Shown one piece after another: positions 18,963 through 28,308 of a stretch of 64,000 bases of DNA. The notes below the pieces were generated by a model. That model had not been told where the DNA came from and made no database searches. It was given only the letters and a program-made list of their open reading frames with translations. Both the position numbers and the translations under genes were made by a program. Numbering within the stretch: the stretch's first letter is position 1; every line of letters begins with the position of its first letter. The DNA is taken from contig CACNFD010000001.1 in assembly GCA_902619615.1 (NCBI GenBank), forward strand, positions 241,431-305,430, given 5' to 3'. The DNA comes from an uncultured SAR116 cluster alpha proteobacterium. GTDB lineage: Bacteria > Pseudomonadota > Alphaproteobacteria > Puniceispirillales > Marisalimonadaceae.

Positions 18963-19796
18963 CTATGTTTGACAATTTCTGCAAAAATACGTTGATCTAT
19001 TACTTATTTTTACTATAGATATCTGACTGTTACATTTTTTACAATTTGTTTTGTTTTTCCCATAAACTTGAAGTTTTTGAGTAAAATATCCTAACTTTCC
19101 ATCAGGTTGCAAATGATTCCTTAAAGTAGTACCTCCAACATTGATTGACTTTTTTAAAATATATTTTGTTGAATCTATAATTGATTTTAAATTTTCTTTG
19201 TTAAGGCTGTCCACACTTCGTAAAGGATTAATATTAGCTCTATACAAAATCTCACTAGCATAAATATTACCTATACCCGCAATTATGCTTTGATCCATCA
19301 AGAAGTTTTTAACACATTTTGATTTTTTAAAAATTTTTCTTTGTAGATAATCTAATGTAAAATCATTTGCAAATGGTTCTACTCCAAGCTTTTTCAGCAA
19401 AAAGTGATTTTTAATTTCTTTAACATGAAAAAGATCAATATATCCAAATCTTCTTGGGTCATTATAAGTAATCGAAAAAATATTATTTTCTTCATTTTCT
19501 ATCGTTATTATTAAATGATCATGCTTAGAATGAATGTTTTGATTAGCTTTAATCTTGATTTGCCCACTCATTCCCAGGTGAATAAGTAGTATATTTTCTT
19601 TAGAGGTTGGAATTAAAATATACTTTCCTCTTCGATATGGTTTTCTTAAAATTTTTTTTGTTAATTCTACTTCAAAGTTTTTCTTAATATTCCATCTTAA
19701 GTCTTTTCTAATTATTTTAACATTTCTTACTTTTGAATTATTCACAATTTTAGATAAAGCTAAACATACGGTTTCAACTTCAGGTAATTCAGGCAT
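18963..19796 (-). CDS. mutM: Formamidopyrimidine-DNA glycosylase
   Basis: This base-excision enzyme removes 8-oxoguanine and FapyG and cuts the abasic site. The 277-residue protein starts MPELPEVE, which after Met removal gives the catalytic Pro and Glu. It has the LIHLGMSG segment, the H2TH region with QSIIAGIGNIYASEILY, and a C-terminal zinc finger of four cysteines (CKKC then CRNC). All key residues are present. It is divergent from ubiE across 54 bases. Confidence 0.95.
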   Translation of the reverse strand: MPELPEVETVCLALSKIVNNSKVRNVKIIRKDLRWNIKKNFEVELTKKILRKPYRRGKYILIPTSKENILLIHLGMSGQIKIKANQNIHSKHDHLIITIENEENNIFSITYNDPRRFGYIDLFHVKEIKNHFLLKKLGVEPFANDFTLDYLQRKIFKKSKCVKNFLMDQSIIAGIGNIYASEILYRANINPLRSVDSLNKENLKSIIDSTKYILKKSINVGGTTLRNHLQPDGKLGYFTQKLQVYGKNKTNCKKCNSQISIVKISNRSTYFCRNCQT

Positions 19797-19850
19797 TTTT
19801 GTCCTTTTTAATCTATCTTTAAATCAATTTAAAAAGTATATTAATCTAAG

Positions 19851-20621
19851 ATGATATTTAATATAATGTCTAGGTTAATTATGGTAGAAAAAAATCAAAA
19901 CAATATAGACTTTGGTTACATGTCGGTTAAGAAAACCGATAGGCAAAAATTAGTAAATAAAGTCTTCAATTCAGTTGCTGACAAATACGATATTATGAAT
20001 GATATTACAAGTTTAGGTATTCATAGAAGTTGGAAAAACGATTTAATTAATTGGTTAGCCCCTCAAAGCACTCAAAATTTAGCTGATATTGCTGGAGGTA
20101 CAGGAGATATCGCTAATAAATTTTTAATTGCTGGAGGCAATTCGGCTCATGTCTTCGACATTAATAAAGAAATGATCCAAATTGGCAAACAAAAATATAA
20201 AAATATTAATAATATAGATTGGACAATTGCAAGTGCAGAAAACATTCCAGTATTAGATAATTCATTTGAAAGAGCAACTATGAGTTTTGGTTTAAGAAAT
20301 ATTACAGATAGAAATAAATCATTACAAGAAATTTTCCGCATTCTTAAGCCTGGTGGAAGATTTATTTGTTTAGAGTTTAGCCATGTAGAAAATGAGTTAT
20401 TTAAGAAATTTTACGATTTATGGTCTTTAAAAATAATACCATTTATAGGTCAAAAAATTACTGGTGACAAAGAAGCCTATACATATCTAGTTGAATCTAT
20501 TAGAAAATTCCCAACCCAAGCCGAAGTTAGTCACATGCTATCTCAAGTTGGGTTTTCAAGGGTTAGATACAGAAACTTATCTAATGGGATCGTTACTCTT
20601 CATAGCGGTTGGAAGCTCTAG
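19851..20621 (+). CDS. ubiE: Ubiquinone/menaquinone biosynthesis C-methyltransferase
   Basis: UbiE methylates the benzoquinol ring with SAM in ubiquinone synthesis. The SAM site ADIAGGTGDIA, the VADKYDIMNDITSLGIHRSWK region near the N-terminus and the GFSRVRYRNLSNGIVTLHSGWK C-terminus are diagnostic. Translation may begin at the ATG at 19881, which has a TAGG Shine-Dalgarno at 19871-19874 and would remove ten residues. It directly abuts ubiB with no spacer, so the two are co-expressed. Confidence 0.95.
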   Translation: MIFNIMSRLIMVEKNQNNIDFGYMSVKKTDRQKLVNKVFNSVADKYDIMNDITSLGIHRSWKNDLINWLAPQSTQNLADIAGGTGDIANKFLIAGGNSAHVFDINKEMIQIGKQKYKNINNIDWTIASAENIPVLDNSFERATMSFGLRNITDRNKSLQEIFRILKPGGRFICLEFSHVENELFKKFYDLWSLKIIPFIGQKITGDKEAYTYLVESIRKFPTQAEVSHMLSQVGFSRVRYRNLSNGIVTLHSGWKL

Positions 20622-22070
20622 ATGCTAATAAAAAAGAAGTTAGAATATCCTATATGGAAAATACCCTACTTCTTAATTAAAAGTCTTATAATATTTATTC
20701 AAATAATTAGAACTGGTATTTTAACAATTTTGATTGAAAATAAAGATTTCAATAAGCAAATAAAATTAATTCTTAAAATTTTAAATTTTATTTTAGGTAA
20801 TAAAAATCAAAAAAAAATTGGAAAAAAACTTCTCAATTGTTTAATTAATTTAGGTCCAGGATATATAAAGTTTGGACAAGCTTTATCAACAAGGCCTGAC
20901 ATCCTTGGAAAAAAAACGTGCGACGAGCTAAAAACACTACAATATGATTTAAAGCCTATTTTAAATTCTGTCCTTAAAAAAATAATCCATAATGAAAATA
21001 AAAATCTTCTTCAAGAAAATTTAGCTTCTTTTGATGAAAATCCAATCGCGAGTGCATCTGTCGCTCAAGTGCATACTGCTATCCTTAAGAATGGAAAAAA
21101 AGTAGCAATAAAATTATTAAAACCAAATATCCATAAACAATTATTCAGAGATTTCACCTTTTTTTACTGGGCAACACGATGCCTTGAATTTTGTATTCCA
21201 GGTATAAAAAGACTAAAATTATCAAAAAATGTAGAGATATTATCTGAAGTATCTTTAAACGAACTTGATTTAACATTAGAAGCATCAGCGGCAGATGAAC
21301 TTGCAGAAAACTTTAAGGATCATCCAAACTATAAAGTACCAAAAATTTATTGGGAATACACAACTAAAAACATGCTGGTTCTTGAATTTATAGAAGGTAT
21401 TAGAATTGATGATTTAGAATCACTAAATGCATCAGAACATAATATCAAAAAGATAACAGAAATAGGTACAGAAGTTTTTTTCCTTCAAGTTTTCCGTGAC
21501 GGCTTTTTTCATGGTGACATGCACCCAGGAAATATTCTAATAGATAAAAAAGGTAATCTTGTTCCTATTGATTTTGGTATTATGGGTAGACTATCAAATA
21601 AAGATAGGCAATTTCTAGCATTACTACTTACCTATCTTCTAGATAAAAATTACAAAAAAGTAGTTGAAATACACGATGAAGCAAATATGTTAGGTAAAGA
21701 TATTTCTCATGATCATCTCTCTCAAGCAATAAGAGCAATTTCTACACCTATTTTAAATAAACCTATAGGTGAGGTTTCTTTAGCTAAATTATTAGGCCAA
21801 ATACTTAGTTTATCAAAAAAGTTTAATATTGAGGTGCAACCACAATTTACGTTATTACAAAAAACAATGTTAATGGCTGAAGGTACAACTAGACAAATAA
21901 ATCCTAATATTAACATGTGGGAATTATCTAGGCCACTAATAGACAAATGGATAAATGACACACATGATCCGTTTAAGGTAATAGAAGAGTGGTTTCATAA
22001 AAATAAACTGCTCTTACTAAAAATTCCTGAAATTATAAATAAAATTGATGACTTATTGTCTAAAAAATGA
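20622..22070 (+). CDS. ubiB: UbiB, ABC1-family kinase-like ubiquinone biosynthesis factor
   Basis: This 482-residue atypical kinase-like protein is required for ubiquinone synthesis, probably as an ATPase helping extract lipid intermediates from the membrane. The family KxGQ region (IKFGQALSTRPDILG), the Ala-rich nucleotide loop (ASASVAQVHTA), LVLEFIEGIR, and HGDMHPGNILID with PIDFGIMG are all present. C-terminal membrane helices seen in E. coli UbiB are not obvious; the N-terminus has one hydrophobic segment (about 15-38). It follows ubiE immediately. Confidence 0.93.
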   Translation: MLIKKKLEYPIWKIPYFLIKSLIIFIQIIRTGILTILIENKDFNKQIKLILKILNFILGNKNQKKIGKKLLNCLINLGPGYIKFGQALSTRPDILGKKTCDELKTLQYDLKPILNSVLKKIIHNENKNLLQENLASFDENPIASASVAQVHTAILKNGKKVAIKLLKPNIHKQLFRDFTFFYWATRCLEFCIPGIKRLKLSKNVEILSEVSLNELDLTLEASAADELAENFKDHPNYKVPKIYWEYTTKNMLVLEFIEGIRIDDLESLNASEHNIKKITEIGTEVFFLQVFRDGFFHGDMHPGNILIDKKGNLVPIDFGIMGRLSNKDRQFLALLLTYLLDKNYKKVVEIHDEANMLGKDISHDHLSQAIRAISTPILNKPIGEVSLAKLLGQILSLSKKFNIEVQPQFTLLQKTMLMAEGTTRQINPNINMWELSRPLIDKWINDTHDPFKVIEEWFHKNKLLLLKIPEIINKIDDLLSKK

Positions 22071-22132
22071 AATATTTCATTTATTTTTCATAAAATTCAG
22101 TTAAAATAGTCTTTTAATATAGGCTTTATCTT

Positions 22133-23563
22133 ATGAATAAAATTTCACAACTTATTTCTTTACTTGGCGGAACAGGCTTTGTCGCAGAAAGGTTGAAAAT
22201 TCAACCATCTGCAATTTCAAATTGGAAAAAGCTCAATAAAATACCAAGTGGCAAACGTGAAGCTATTTTAGAATTAAGTTCACACCTAGATATAAACATT
22301 GAAGATTTTTTACCTAATAAAATTTTTCATGATATTAAGGTAAAAATGTTGTTAATTATTTGTGGAGGCATAGCATCGTATAAATCTCTTGAAATTATAA
22401 GATTAATCAAAAAAACTGACATTGAACTTGATGTGGTAATGACTAAATCAGCTCAAAAATTTATCACACCTATGTTAGTTACAAGCTTGAATGAAAAAAA
22501 ATGTTTTACTGATCTATTTTCCATCGAAGATGAAACTAAAATGAATCATATAAAGCTAGCTAGAAAACCAGATATTATTTTGGTGGCTCCTGCAACTGCA
22601 AACATTATGGCAAAGCTTGCTAATGGATTGGCTGATGATTTAGCAAGTACCATTTTGCTAGCATCTTTTTCCAAAATAATTTTAGCACCTTCAATGAACC
22701 CTATTATGTGGAGCAACTTGGCAACTCGTGAAAATCACAAAAAATTATTGGATAGAGGGATAGAATTTATTGAGCCAAATACTGGTGATATGGCATGTGG
22801 CGAGAAGGGAACAGGAAGATTACAAGAACCTAAGTTAATAGTGGAGTATATTTTATCATATATTTGTAAAAATCAATATCTTGAAAATCAGTTTAAAGAC
22901 ATTTCTATTTTGATTACAGCTGGGCCAACAATAGAAAACATCGATCCAATAAGATTTGTAAGTAATAAATCATCCGGAAAACAAGGTTTTGCGATTGCAT
23001 CTGAATTAACAAGAAGAGGAGCCAAAGTTACCCTAATTACTGGTCCTGTAAACATCCCATTTCCAAATTGTGAAAGTGTAATAAAGGTCACAACTGCTCA
23101 AGAAATGTTTGATAGTGTCACTCAACGATTACCAACTGATGTTTTAATTTGTAGTGCGGCAGTGGCAGATTGGAAATTTATTCCTAAAACATCCTCAAAT
23201 AAAAAGATTGATATAAATAATAAAATTAAAAAAGATAATAAAAATTTGTTATTTGAGACTAAACAGAATCCTGATATTTTAGGAACTATAGCTAAAAGTA
23301 ATCTTAGACCAAAGATTGTTATAGGGTTTTCCGCAGAAACAAATAATATTAAAAAAAATGCCCATTCTAAATTAATTTCTAAAAATGTTGATTTAATTAT
23401 TGCCAATGATGTCAGTAATGACAAAGTTTTTGGTGGAGATTTTAATAAGGTATGTCTTATTGATAAAAATAATTGTGAAGAATGGGAAAAACAAAGCAAA
23501 AATTCAGTGGCTTTTAATCTAGCTAATAAAATTAACGATCTTTTAACTAATTTTAATCAATGA
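22133..23563 (+). CDS. coaBC: CoaBC with an N-terminal HTH domain
   Basis: Residues about 66-476 are a full bifunctional phosphopantothenoylcysteine decarboxylase / phosphopantothenate-cysteine ligase of coenzyme A synthesis. The CoaC half has NHIKLAR with the catalytic His, PSMNP and the MACGEKGTGRL flap cysteine. The CoaB half has TAGPTIENIDPIRF, SSGKQG and AAVADW. Residues 1-62 are an extra Cro/YdaS-like helix-turn-helix (AERLKIQPSAISNWKK core, then IPSGKREAIL). The frame runs without a stop between the parts. A second Met (M72, 22346) falls inside the first CoaC strand, so internal initiation would clip it. Ordinary CoaBC is about 400 residues, so the HTH is an addition. Confidence 0.92.
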   Translation: MNKISQLISLLGGTGFVAERLKIQPSAISNWKKLNKIPSGKREAILELSSHLDINIEDFLPNKIFHDIKVKMLLIICGGIASYKSLEIIRLIKKTDIELDVVMTKSAQKFITPMLVTSLNEKKCFTDLFSIEDETKMNHIKLARKPDIILVAPATANIMAKLANGLADDLASTILLASFSKIILAPSMNPIMWSNLATRENHKKLLDRGIEFIEPNTGDMACGEKGTGRLQEPKLIVEYILSYICKNQYLENQFKDISILITAGPTIENIDPIRFVSNKSSGKQGFAIASELTRRGAKVTLITGPVNIPFPNCESVIKVTTAQEMFDSVTQRLPTDVLICSAAVADWKFIPKTSSNKKIDINNKIKKDNKNLLFETKQNPDILGTIAKSNLRPKIVIGFSAETNNIKKNAHSKLISKNVDLIIANDVSNDKVFGGDFNKVCLIDKNNCEEWEKQSKNSVAFNLANKINDLLTNFNQ

Positions 23564-23569
23564 TAAAAA

Positions 23570-24319
23570 ATGCTTAATGAAGATGATTTAAATAGATATT
23601 CAAGACAAGTAATTATTCCTAATTTTGATGAAGAAGGTCAGGAAAAATTACTAAAAACGAAATGTTTAATTGTTGGTGCTGGAGGTTTAGGCTGTCCAGT
23701 AGCATTGTATGCTTGTGCAGCAGGATTTGGGCATATTGAAATTTACGATCAAGATGTTGTTGAAATTAGCAACCTAAATAGGCAAATAGCTCATAAAAAC
23801 AATGACGTCGGTAATAACAAAGCTGAAAATTTAGTACTGGAATGCTTAAAAATAAATCCAAATATTTCTATAAGTTTTAAGAAAAAAAATTTTGAAGAGA
23901 CTGAAGATGTTAGTAATTTTGATTTGATTTTTGATTGTTCTGATAACCCTGAGACAATATATACTTTGAATTATTTATCACATAAATACAAAAAAATCTT
24001 AATTTCAGGTTCTGCAGTTCAAATGGAGGGACAATTAGCTATTTGGAAAAGTGGGCTGAATTTAGACTACCCCTGCTACGAATGTATTTTTCCAAAGACT
24101 AATGAAAAGGCTCCTATTACAAATTGTAGGGAAGCTGGAATAATTGGTCCTGTGACGGGTTTAATTGGAAGCATGCAAGTTAATGAAGCTATAAAAGAAA
24201 TAGCACTAAAAGATTATAAATCTTCAGCAGGAGTTTTATTTTTATATGATGGGTTAACCCAAAGTCTAGATAAAATCAAACTAGTCAAGAACTATCAATG
24301 TCCTGTATGTTCAGATTAA
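23570..24319 (+). CDS. ThiF/MoeB/HesA family adenylyltransferase
   Basis: This 249-residue E1-like enzyme adenylates the C-terminus of a small sulfur-carrier protein (ThiS or MoaD type). It has the ATP motif GAGGLGCPVA, the SNLNRQ motif with the catalytic Arg, the active-site Cys in ITNCREAGI, and two CxxC zinc pairs (CYEC near 168; CPVC at the end). There is no fused rhodanese domain, and the partner carrier is not in the window, so thiamine and molybdopterin roles cannot be separated. It starts 6 bases after coaBC and overlaps the SH3 gene by 22 bases. Confidence 0.87.
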   Translation: MLNEDDLNRYSRQVIIPNFDEEGQEKLLKTKCLIVGAGGLGCPVALYACAAGFGHIEIYDQDVVEISNLNRQIAHKNNDVGNNKAENLVLECLKINPNISISFKKKNFEETEDVSNFDLIFDCSDNPETIYTLNYLSHKYKKILISGSAVQMEGQLAIWKSGLNLDYPCYECIFPKTNEKAPITNCREAGIIGPVTGLIGSMQVNEAIKEIALKDYKSSAGVLFLYDGLTQSLDKIKLVKNYQCPVCSD

Positions 24320-24843
24320 GTACTGTAAAAAGTCATCTAACTTTGTTTTTGTTGATCTTTTGGATAATTAGTATTGTAACATTGTCGAAAAACGCTTTTA
24401 CTAACACAAAAGAACCAAAGGTCTCAATCAACGGAAGCGGATTAGCAATACCAAGAATAGTCTCATTAAAAAACTCTTTAACTTACATGCGATCTGGCCC
24501 AGGAAAAGAGTTTCCAGTGAAATTTGAGTTGAAACAAAAAGGATATCCTCTAAAAATAATTGCTGAGTATAATAATTGGAGGAAAGTAAAAACATTTAAC
24601 GATATTACTGGTTGGATACATACACAATTATTATCTTCATTTAGAACAGGGTTAATTACCAAAACTACTTTTTTAAAACCCATACCAAATAATTCAGGGA
24701 ATTCTTTAGCCCAACTTCTGCCTAATTTATTAATTAACATAAAAAAATGCAAAGGAGATTGGTGTAAAATTGAGATAGTTAGAATAAAAACGTTTATAGG
24801 TTGGGTAAAAAAAGAAACTATTTGGGGGGCAACCAAAAATTAA
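24298..24843 (+). CDS. Secreted bacterial SH3-domain protein
   Basis: The 181-residue protein has an N-terminal signal or anchor helix (about 13-30) followed by two SH3-like repeats: YMRSGPGKEFPVKFEL to GWIHTQLL, and a second from about 120 to GWVKKETIWG. Such proteins are common in alphaproteobacteria, often near mutM/coaBC or fabA, and are presumed to bind peptidoglycan in the periplasm. A Met at 24307 is an alternative start. The gene overlaps the ThiF gene by 22 bases. Confidence 0.75.
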   Translation: MSCMFRLSTVKSHLTLFLLIFWIISIVTLSKNAFTNTKEPKVSINGSGLAIPRIVSLKNSLTYMRSGPGKEFPVKFELKQKGYPLKIIAEYNNWRKVKTFNDITGWIHTQLLSSFRTGLITKTTFLKPIPNNSGNSLAQLLPNLLINIKKCKGDWCKIEIVRIKTFIGWVKKETIWGATKN

Positions 24844-24918
24844 TTATCTATAATTGTTTCATTTATTGTTTTTTAGGATTATTGTAGGATAGTTTAATAA
24901 ATATGAAGGTATTGTATT

Positions 24919-25425
24919 TTGGCTTTATTTAAAGAATCATTTAATTATCAAGAATTGATTAATTGTGCAAAGGGAAAACTAGCAGGAGTAGATTTCCCTA
25001 AATTGCCTTTACCACCTATGCTTATGTTTGACGAAGTGACAAGTATCAAAGAAACTGGAGGTGCCTATAATAAAGGTACTGCACACGCACAATTTAAAAT
25101 TACACCTGATAAATGGTTTTTCCCTTGTCACTTTAAAAATGACCCAGTCATGCCCGGGTGTTTAGGGATGGATGCGTTATGGCAACTATTAGGTTTTTCT
25201 CTTGGAAATATGGGTGGAAGAGGTAAAGGAAGAGCTATATCAGTAGGTGAAGTAAAATTTACTGGACAGATATTACCAATAGCTAAAAAAGTAGAATACT
25301 TGCTTGATTTTAAACGTATTATTATGAGGAAACTAATTCTGGGAATTGCTGATGGGAAAGTTATATGTGATGACAAAATAGTTTTTGAAGCATCTGATAT
25401 CAGAGTTGGGCTTTTTAAAGATTAG
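24919..25425 (+). CDS. fabA: 3-hydroxydecanoyl-ACP dehydratase/isomerase
   Basis: FabA dehydrates beta-hydroxyacyl-ACP and isomerises trans-2- to cis-3-decenoyl-ACP, starting unsaturated fatty-acid synthesis. The 168-residue protein has the active-site region CHFKNDPVMPGCLGMDALWQL (His and Asp present) and VGEVKFTGQ, FKRIIMRKLILGIADG. The start appears to be TTG at 24919, with GAAGGT at 24904-24909; the nearby ATG at 24903 is out of frame and closes quickly. It leads fabA-fabB-fabI. Confidence 0.95.
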   Translation: MALFKESFNYQELINCAKGKLAGVDFPKLPLPPMLMFDEVTSIKETGGAYNKGTAHAQFKITPDKWFFPCHFKNDPVMPGCLGMDALWQLLGFSLGNMGGRGKGRAISVGEVKFTGQILPIAKKVEYLLDFKRIIMRKLILGIADGKVICDDKIVFEASDIRVGLFKD

Positions 25426-25448
25426 TCAAATAAAACATAGGTTAAAAA

Positions 25449-26678
25449 ATGAGTAACATAAAAAGAGTTGTTATAACTGGAATGGGCATTGTTAGCTCAA
25501 TTGGTAATGATGTTAAAGAAGTTAAAAAATCACTAATAAATCAAAAATCAGGTATTGTTAAGGCAGATGTTTATAAAGAAATGGGCTTTAGAAGTCAGGT
25601 TCATGGTGAAGTAAAAATTAACCTAGAAGATCACATTGATAAAAAACAACTAAGATTTATGGGGGCTGGTGCAGCTTATTCGGTACTCTCAATGGAGCAA
25701 GCAATTAAAGATGCAGGGCTAACAGATAAAGAAATTTCTAACCCAAAAACTGGACTTATCGCGGGATCAGGGGGGCCTAGTACTGCTAATATGCTTCAAT
25801 CATTTGATATCGCAAGAGAAAAAGGACCAAAAAGAGTGGGACCATTCATGGTTCCAAGATGTATGAGTTCAACAGTATCAGCATGTATTGCAACTTTTTT
25901 TAAAATTAAAGGCATTAATTTTTCAATTACTTCTGCCTGTTCTACGTCAGCTCACTGTATAGGTATTGGTGCTGATCAAATAAAATATGGTAATCAAAAC
26001 ATAGTTTTTGCTGGTGGTGGCGAAGAACTTGATTGGACTCTATCTGTTTTATTTGATGCAATGGGAGCCATGTCTAGCAAGTTTAATGAAACACCAGAGT
26101 TGGCCTCAAGACCATATGATATAAACAGAGATGGTTTTGTAATCGCCGGTGGTGGAGGAATGCTTGTTCTTGAAGAATTAGAACATGCAAAAGCCCGAGG
26201 TGCTAAAATTTATGGTGAAATAGTTGGACATTGTGCTAATTCAGATGGTTATGATATGGTCGCACCTAGTGGAGAAGGTGCCGTAAGATGCATGAAAGAA
26301 GCTATAAAGGGTATTAATCAAAAAGTTGATTATGTAAATGCCCACGGAACAAGTACGCCTGTTGGTGACATGCAAGAACTTCATGCTATAAGAGAGGTTT
26401 TTGAGGATAAAGATTATCTTCCAAAACTCACAAGCACAAAGTCAATAACTGGTCATTCATTAGGTGCAACAGGTGTGCACGAAGCTATTTATACCTTAAT
26501 TATGATGAATGACAATTTTATAGCTGGTTCTTCAAATATAAGTCATGACGATCCAGAAATTGGATCTATTGAGATACCAAGAAAAACTATCAAAGATATA
26601 GAAATAAATTTGGCGTTATCTAATTCTTTTGGGTTTGGTGGAACAAATGCCTGCCTAGCTTTATCTAAATTTTATTAA
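25449..26678 (+). CDS. fabB: 3-oxoacyl-ACP synthase I
   Basis: This is the condensing enzyme that elongates acyl-ACP, including the cis-3-decenoyl product of FabA. The 409-residue KAS has the catalytic C164 in TSACSTS, H299 in [11 protein letters not shown] and H336 in [11 protein letters not shown], the Cys-His-His triad of KAS I/II. Pairing with fabA supports KAS I rather than KAS II. It lies 23 bases after fabA and 11 before fabI. Confidence 0.95.
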   Translation: MSNIKRVVITGMGIVSSIGNDVKEVKKSLINQKSGIVKADVYKEMGFRSQVHGEVKINLEDHIDKKQLRFMGAGAAYSVLSMEQAIKDAGLTDKEISNPKTGLIAGSGGPSTANMLQSFDIAREKGPKRVGPFMVPRCMSSTVSACIATFFKIKGINFSITSACSTSAHCIGIGADQIKYGNQNIVFAGGGEELDWTLSVLFDAMGAMSSKFNETPELASRPYDINRDGFVIAGGGGMLVLEELEHAKARGAKIYGEIVGHCANSDGYDMVAPSGEGAVRCMKEAIKGINQKVDYVNAHGTSTPVGDMQELHAIREVFEDKDYLPKLTSTKSITGHSLGATGVHEAIYTLIMMNDNFIAGSSNISHDDPEIGSIEIPRKTIKDIEINLALSNSFGFGGTNACLALSKFY

Positions 26679-26689
26679 GAGAATATATT

Positions 26690-27493
26690 ATGTCTTTAAT
26701 GCAATATAAAAAAGGGTTGATAATGGGAGTTGCAAATGAACGTTCCATAGCTTGGGGTATTGCAAAAATATTAGCTGATAATGGTGCTCAATTAGCTTTT
26801 TCATATCAAAATGAGGGTTTTAAAAAAAGACTAACTCCATTAATGAACTCTATAAAAACTGATAAATGTTTCGAGTGCGATGTATCTAAGGCTTCAAGTG
26901 ATTTAAATTCTATTGAAAATATGTTTGAAAATATTTCTACAATCTGGAATGAAATTGACTTTGTTGTTCACGCTCTTGCCTTTTCAGATAAAGAGGAGTT
27001 AAAGGGAAAGTATGTTACTTGTAGTAGAGAAAATTTTTTAAATTCATTAGACGTATCTGCATTCAGTTTTACAAGAATTGCAAAATCAGCTCTTCCACTT
27101 ATGTCTTCAAAAGGAGGGAGTTTATTAACACTATCTTATATTGGTGCTGAAAGAACTACACCTAATTATAATGTAATGGGAGTAGCAAAGTCAGCATTGG
27201 AAACCTCAATTAAATATTTAGCAATGGATCTAGGTAAGTATAATATTAGAGTAAATGCATTATCAGCTGGCCCAGTAAAGACATTAGCGGGAGCTGCTAT
27301 TTCTGGAGCTCGACATGTATTTAGATATTCTGAAAATGTTTCTCCACTTAAATTTAATCCTCAGTTAAAAGAAATAGGTTCTGGAGCACTTTACTTAACC
27401 TCTGATTTATCATCAGGAGTTACTGGAAATGTTCATCACGTTGATGGTGGATTACATAGTGTTGCTATACCAAAGCAAGAAAATTTAGAGTGA
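26690..27493 (+). CDS. fabI: Enoyl-ACP reductase
   Basis: FabI reduces trans-2-enoyl-ACP with NAD(P)H in the last elongation step. The 267-residue SDR-type protein shows the FabI cofactor motif GVANERSIAWGIAK near 13-26 and the active-site run ERTTPNYNVMGVAKSALE with Tyr and Lys in Y-x6-K spacing, then NALSAGPVKTLA. It is the third gene of the fatty-acid unit and is convergent with the enoyl-CoA hydratase gene, 7 bases away. Confidence 0.95.
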   Translation: MSLMQYKKGLIMGVANERSIAWGIAKILADNGAQLAFSYQNEGFKKRLTPLMNSIKTDKCFECDVSKASSDLNSIENMFENISTIWNEIDFVVHALAFSDKEELKGKYVTCSRENFLNSLDVSAFSFTRIAKSALPLMSSKGGSLLTLSYIGAERTTPNYNVMGVAKSALETSIKYLAMDLGKYNIRVNALSAGPVKTLAGAAISGARHVFRYSENVSPLKFNPQLKEIGSGALYLTSDLSSGVTGNVHHVDGGLHSVAIPKQENLE

Positions 27494-27500
27494 ATTTATA

Positions 27501-28292
27501 TCATTTATTTTTCCAGACTGGTTTGCGTTTTTCTGAAAAAGCTTCCATTCCCTCAACATGATCGTCAAGAGCAAAAGTAGAATAAAATAATGCTCTTTCC
27601 GATCGAATACCTTCTTCTAAGGTTGTTTCATACGCTACATTTACAGCTTGTTTAGCTAGTTTTGCTAATGGTTTAGATTGATTAGCAATCTTAATCGCTA
27701 TTTCTTTTAAACGAACATCAAACTCTTCACTTTTAAACACCTTAGCAACTAAACCACAATTTTCAGCATCTTCCGCCGAGATCATATCTCCAGTAAGTAC
27801 TGCTAACATAGCCTTAGACTTACCAATTGACCTTGTAAGCCTCTGAGTACCTCCAGCCCCTGGTATTGCACCAATATTAATTTCAGGTTGACCAAATTTT
27901 GCGTCATCTTTAGCTATTATAAAATCACACATCATGGCAAGCTCACATCCTCCACCTAAAGCATAACCTTTTACACCAGCAATTATAGGAGTTTGAATTT
28001 TAGGTATCTCAAGCCAACCATTTTCAATGTATCTACTCTCGGATACAGAGGCATAATTAAGTTTAACCATTTCTTTCAAATCTGCACCAGCAGCGAAGGC
28101 TTTCTCAGAACCGATTAAAACAATACAGCCAATAGATTGATTATTATCAAATTTTTGAGCCGCCTCCTTGATAGCTAAAATAAATGAAGCTGATAAAGGG
28201 TTAAGTGGGTTCTCATGACTTAGCTTAATCCAACCCACACCATTATCAGACCAAGTTTTTATCCATTCATTTTTTGGAATTATATTACTCAT
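27501..28292 (-). CDS. Enoyl-CoA hydratase/isomerase family protein
   Basis: This crotonase-fold enzyme of about 263 residues probably hydrates enoyl-CoA in beta-oxidation. It has the oxyanion-hole segments AFAAGADLKEM and GYALGGGCELAMMCD, and the two Glu of the hydratase centre in the GQPEINIGAIPGAGGTQRL region. The start is placed at the ATG at 28292, which has AGAGG 6 bases upstream; a GTG two codons earlier lacks one. It is the last gene of the long minus-strand block, 16 bases after pnp. No other beta-oxidation gene is present here. Confidence 0.88.
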   Translation of the reverse strand: MSNIIPKNEWIKTWSDNGVGWIKLSHENPLNPLSASFILAIKEAAQKFDNNQSIGCIVLIGSEKAFAAGADLKEMVKLNYASVSESRYIENGWLEIPKIQTPIIAGVKGYALGGGCELAMMCDFIIAKDDAKFGQPEINIGAIPGAGGTQRLTRSIGKSKAMLAVLTGDMISAEDAENCGLVAKVFKSEEFDVRLKEIAIKIANQSKPLAKLAKQAVNVAYETTLEEGIRSERALFYSTFALDDHVEGMEAFSEKRKPVWKNK

Positions 28293-28308
28293 TATCACCT
28301 CTATTTTA

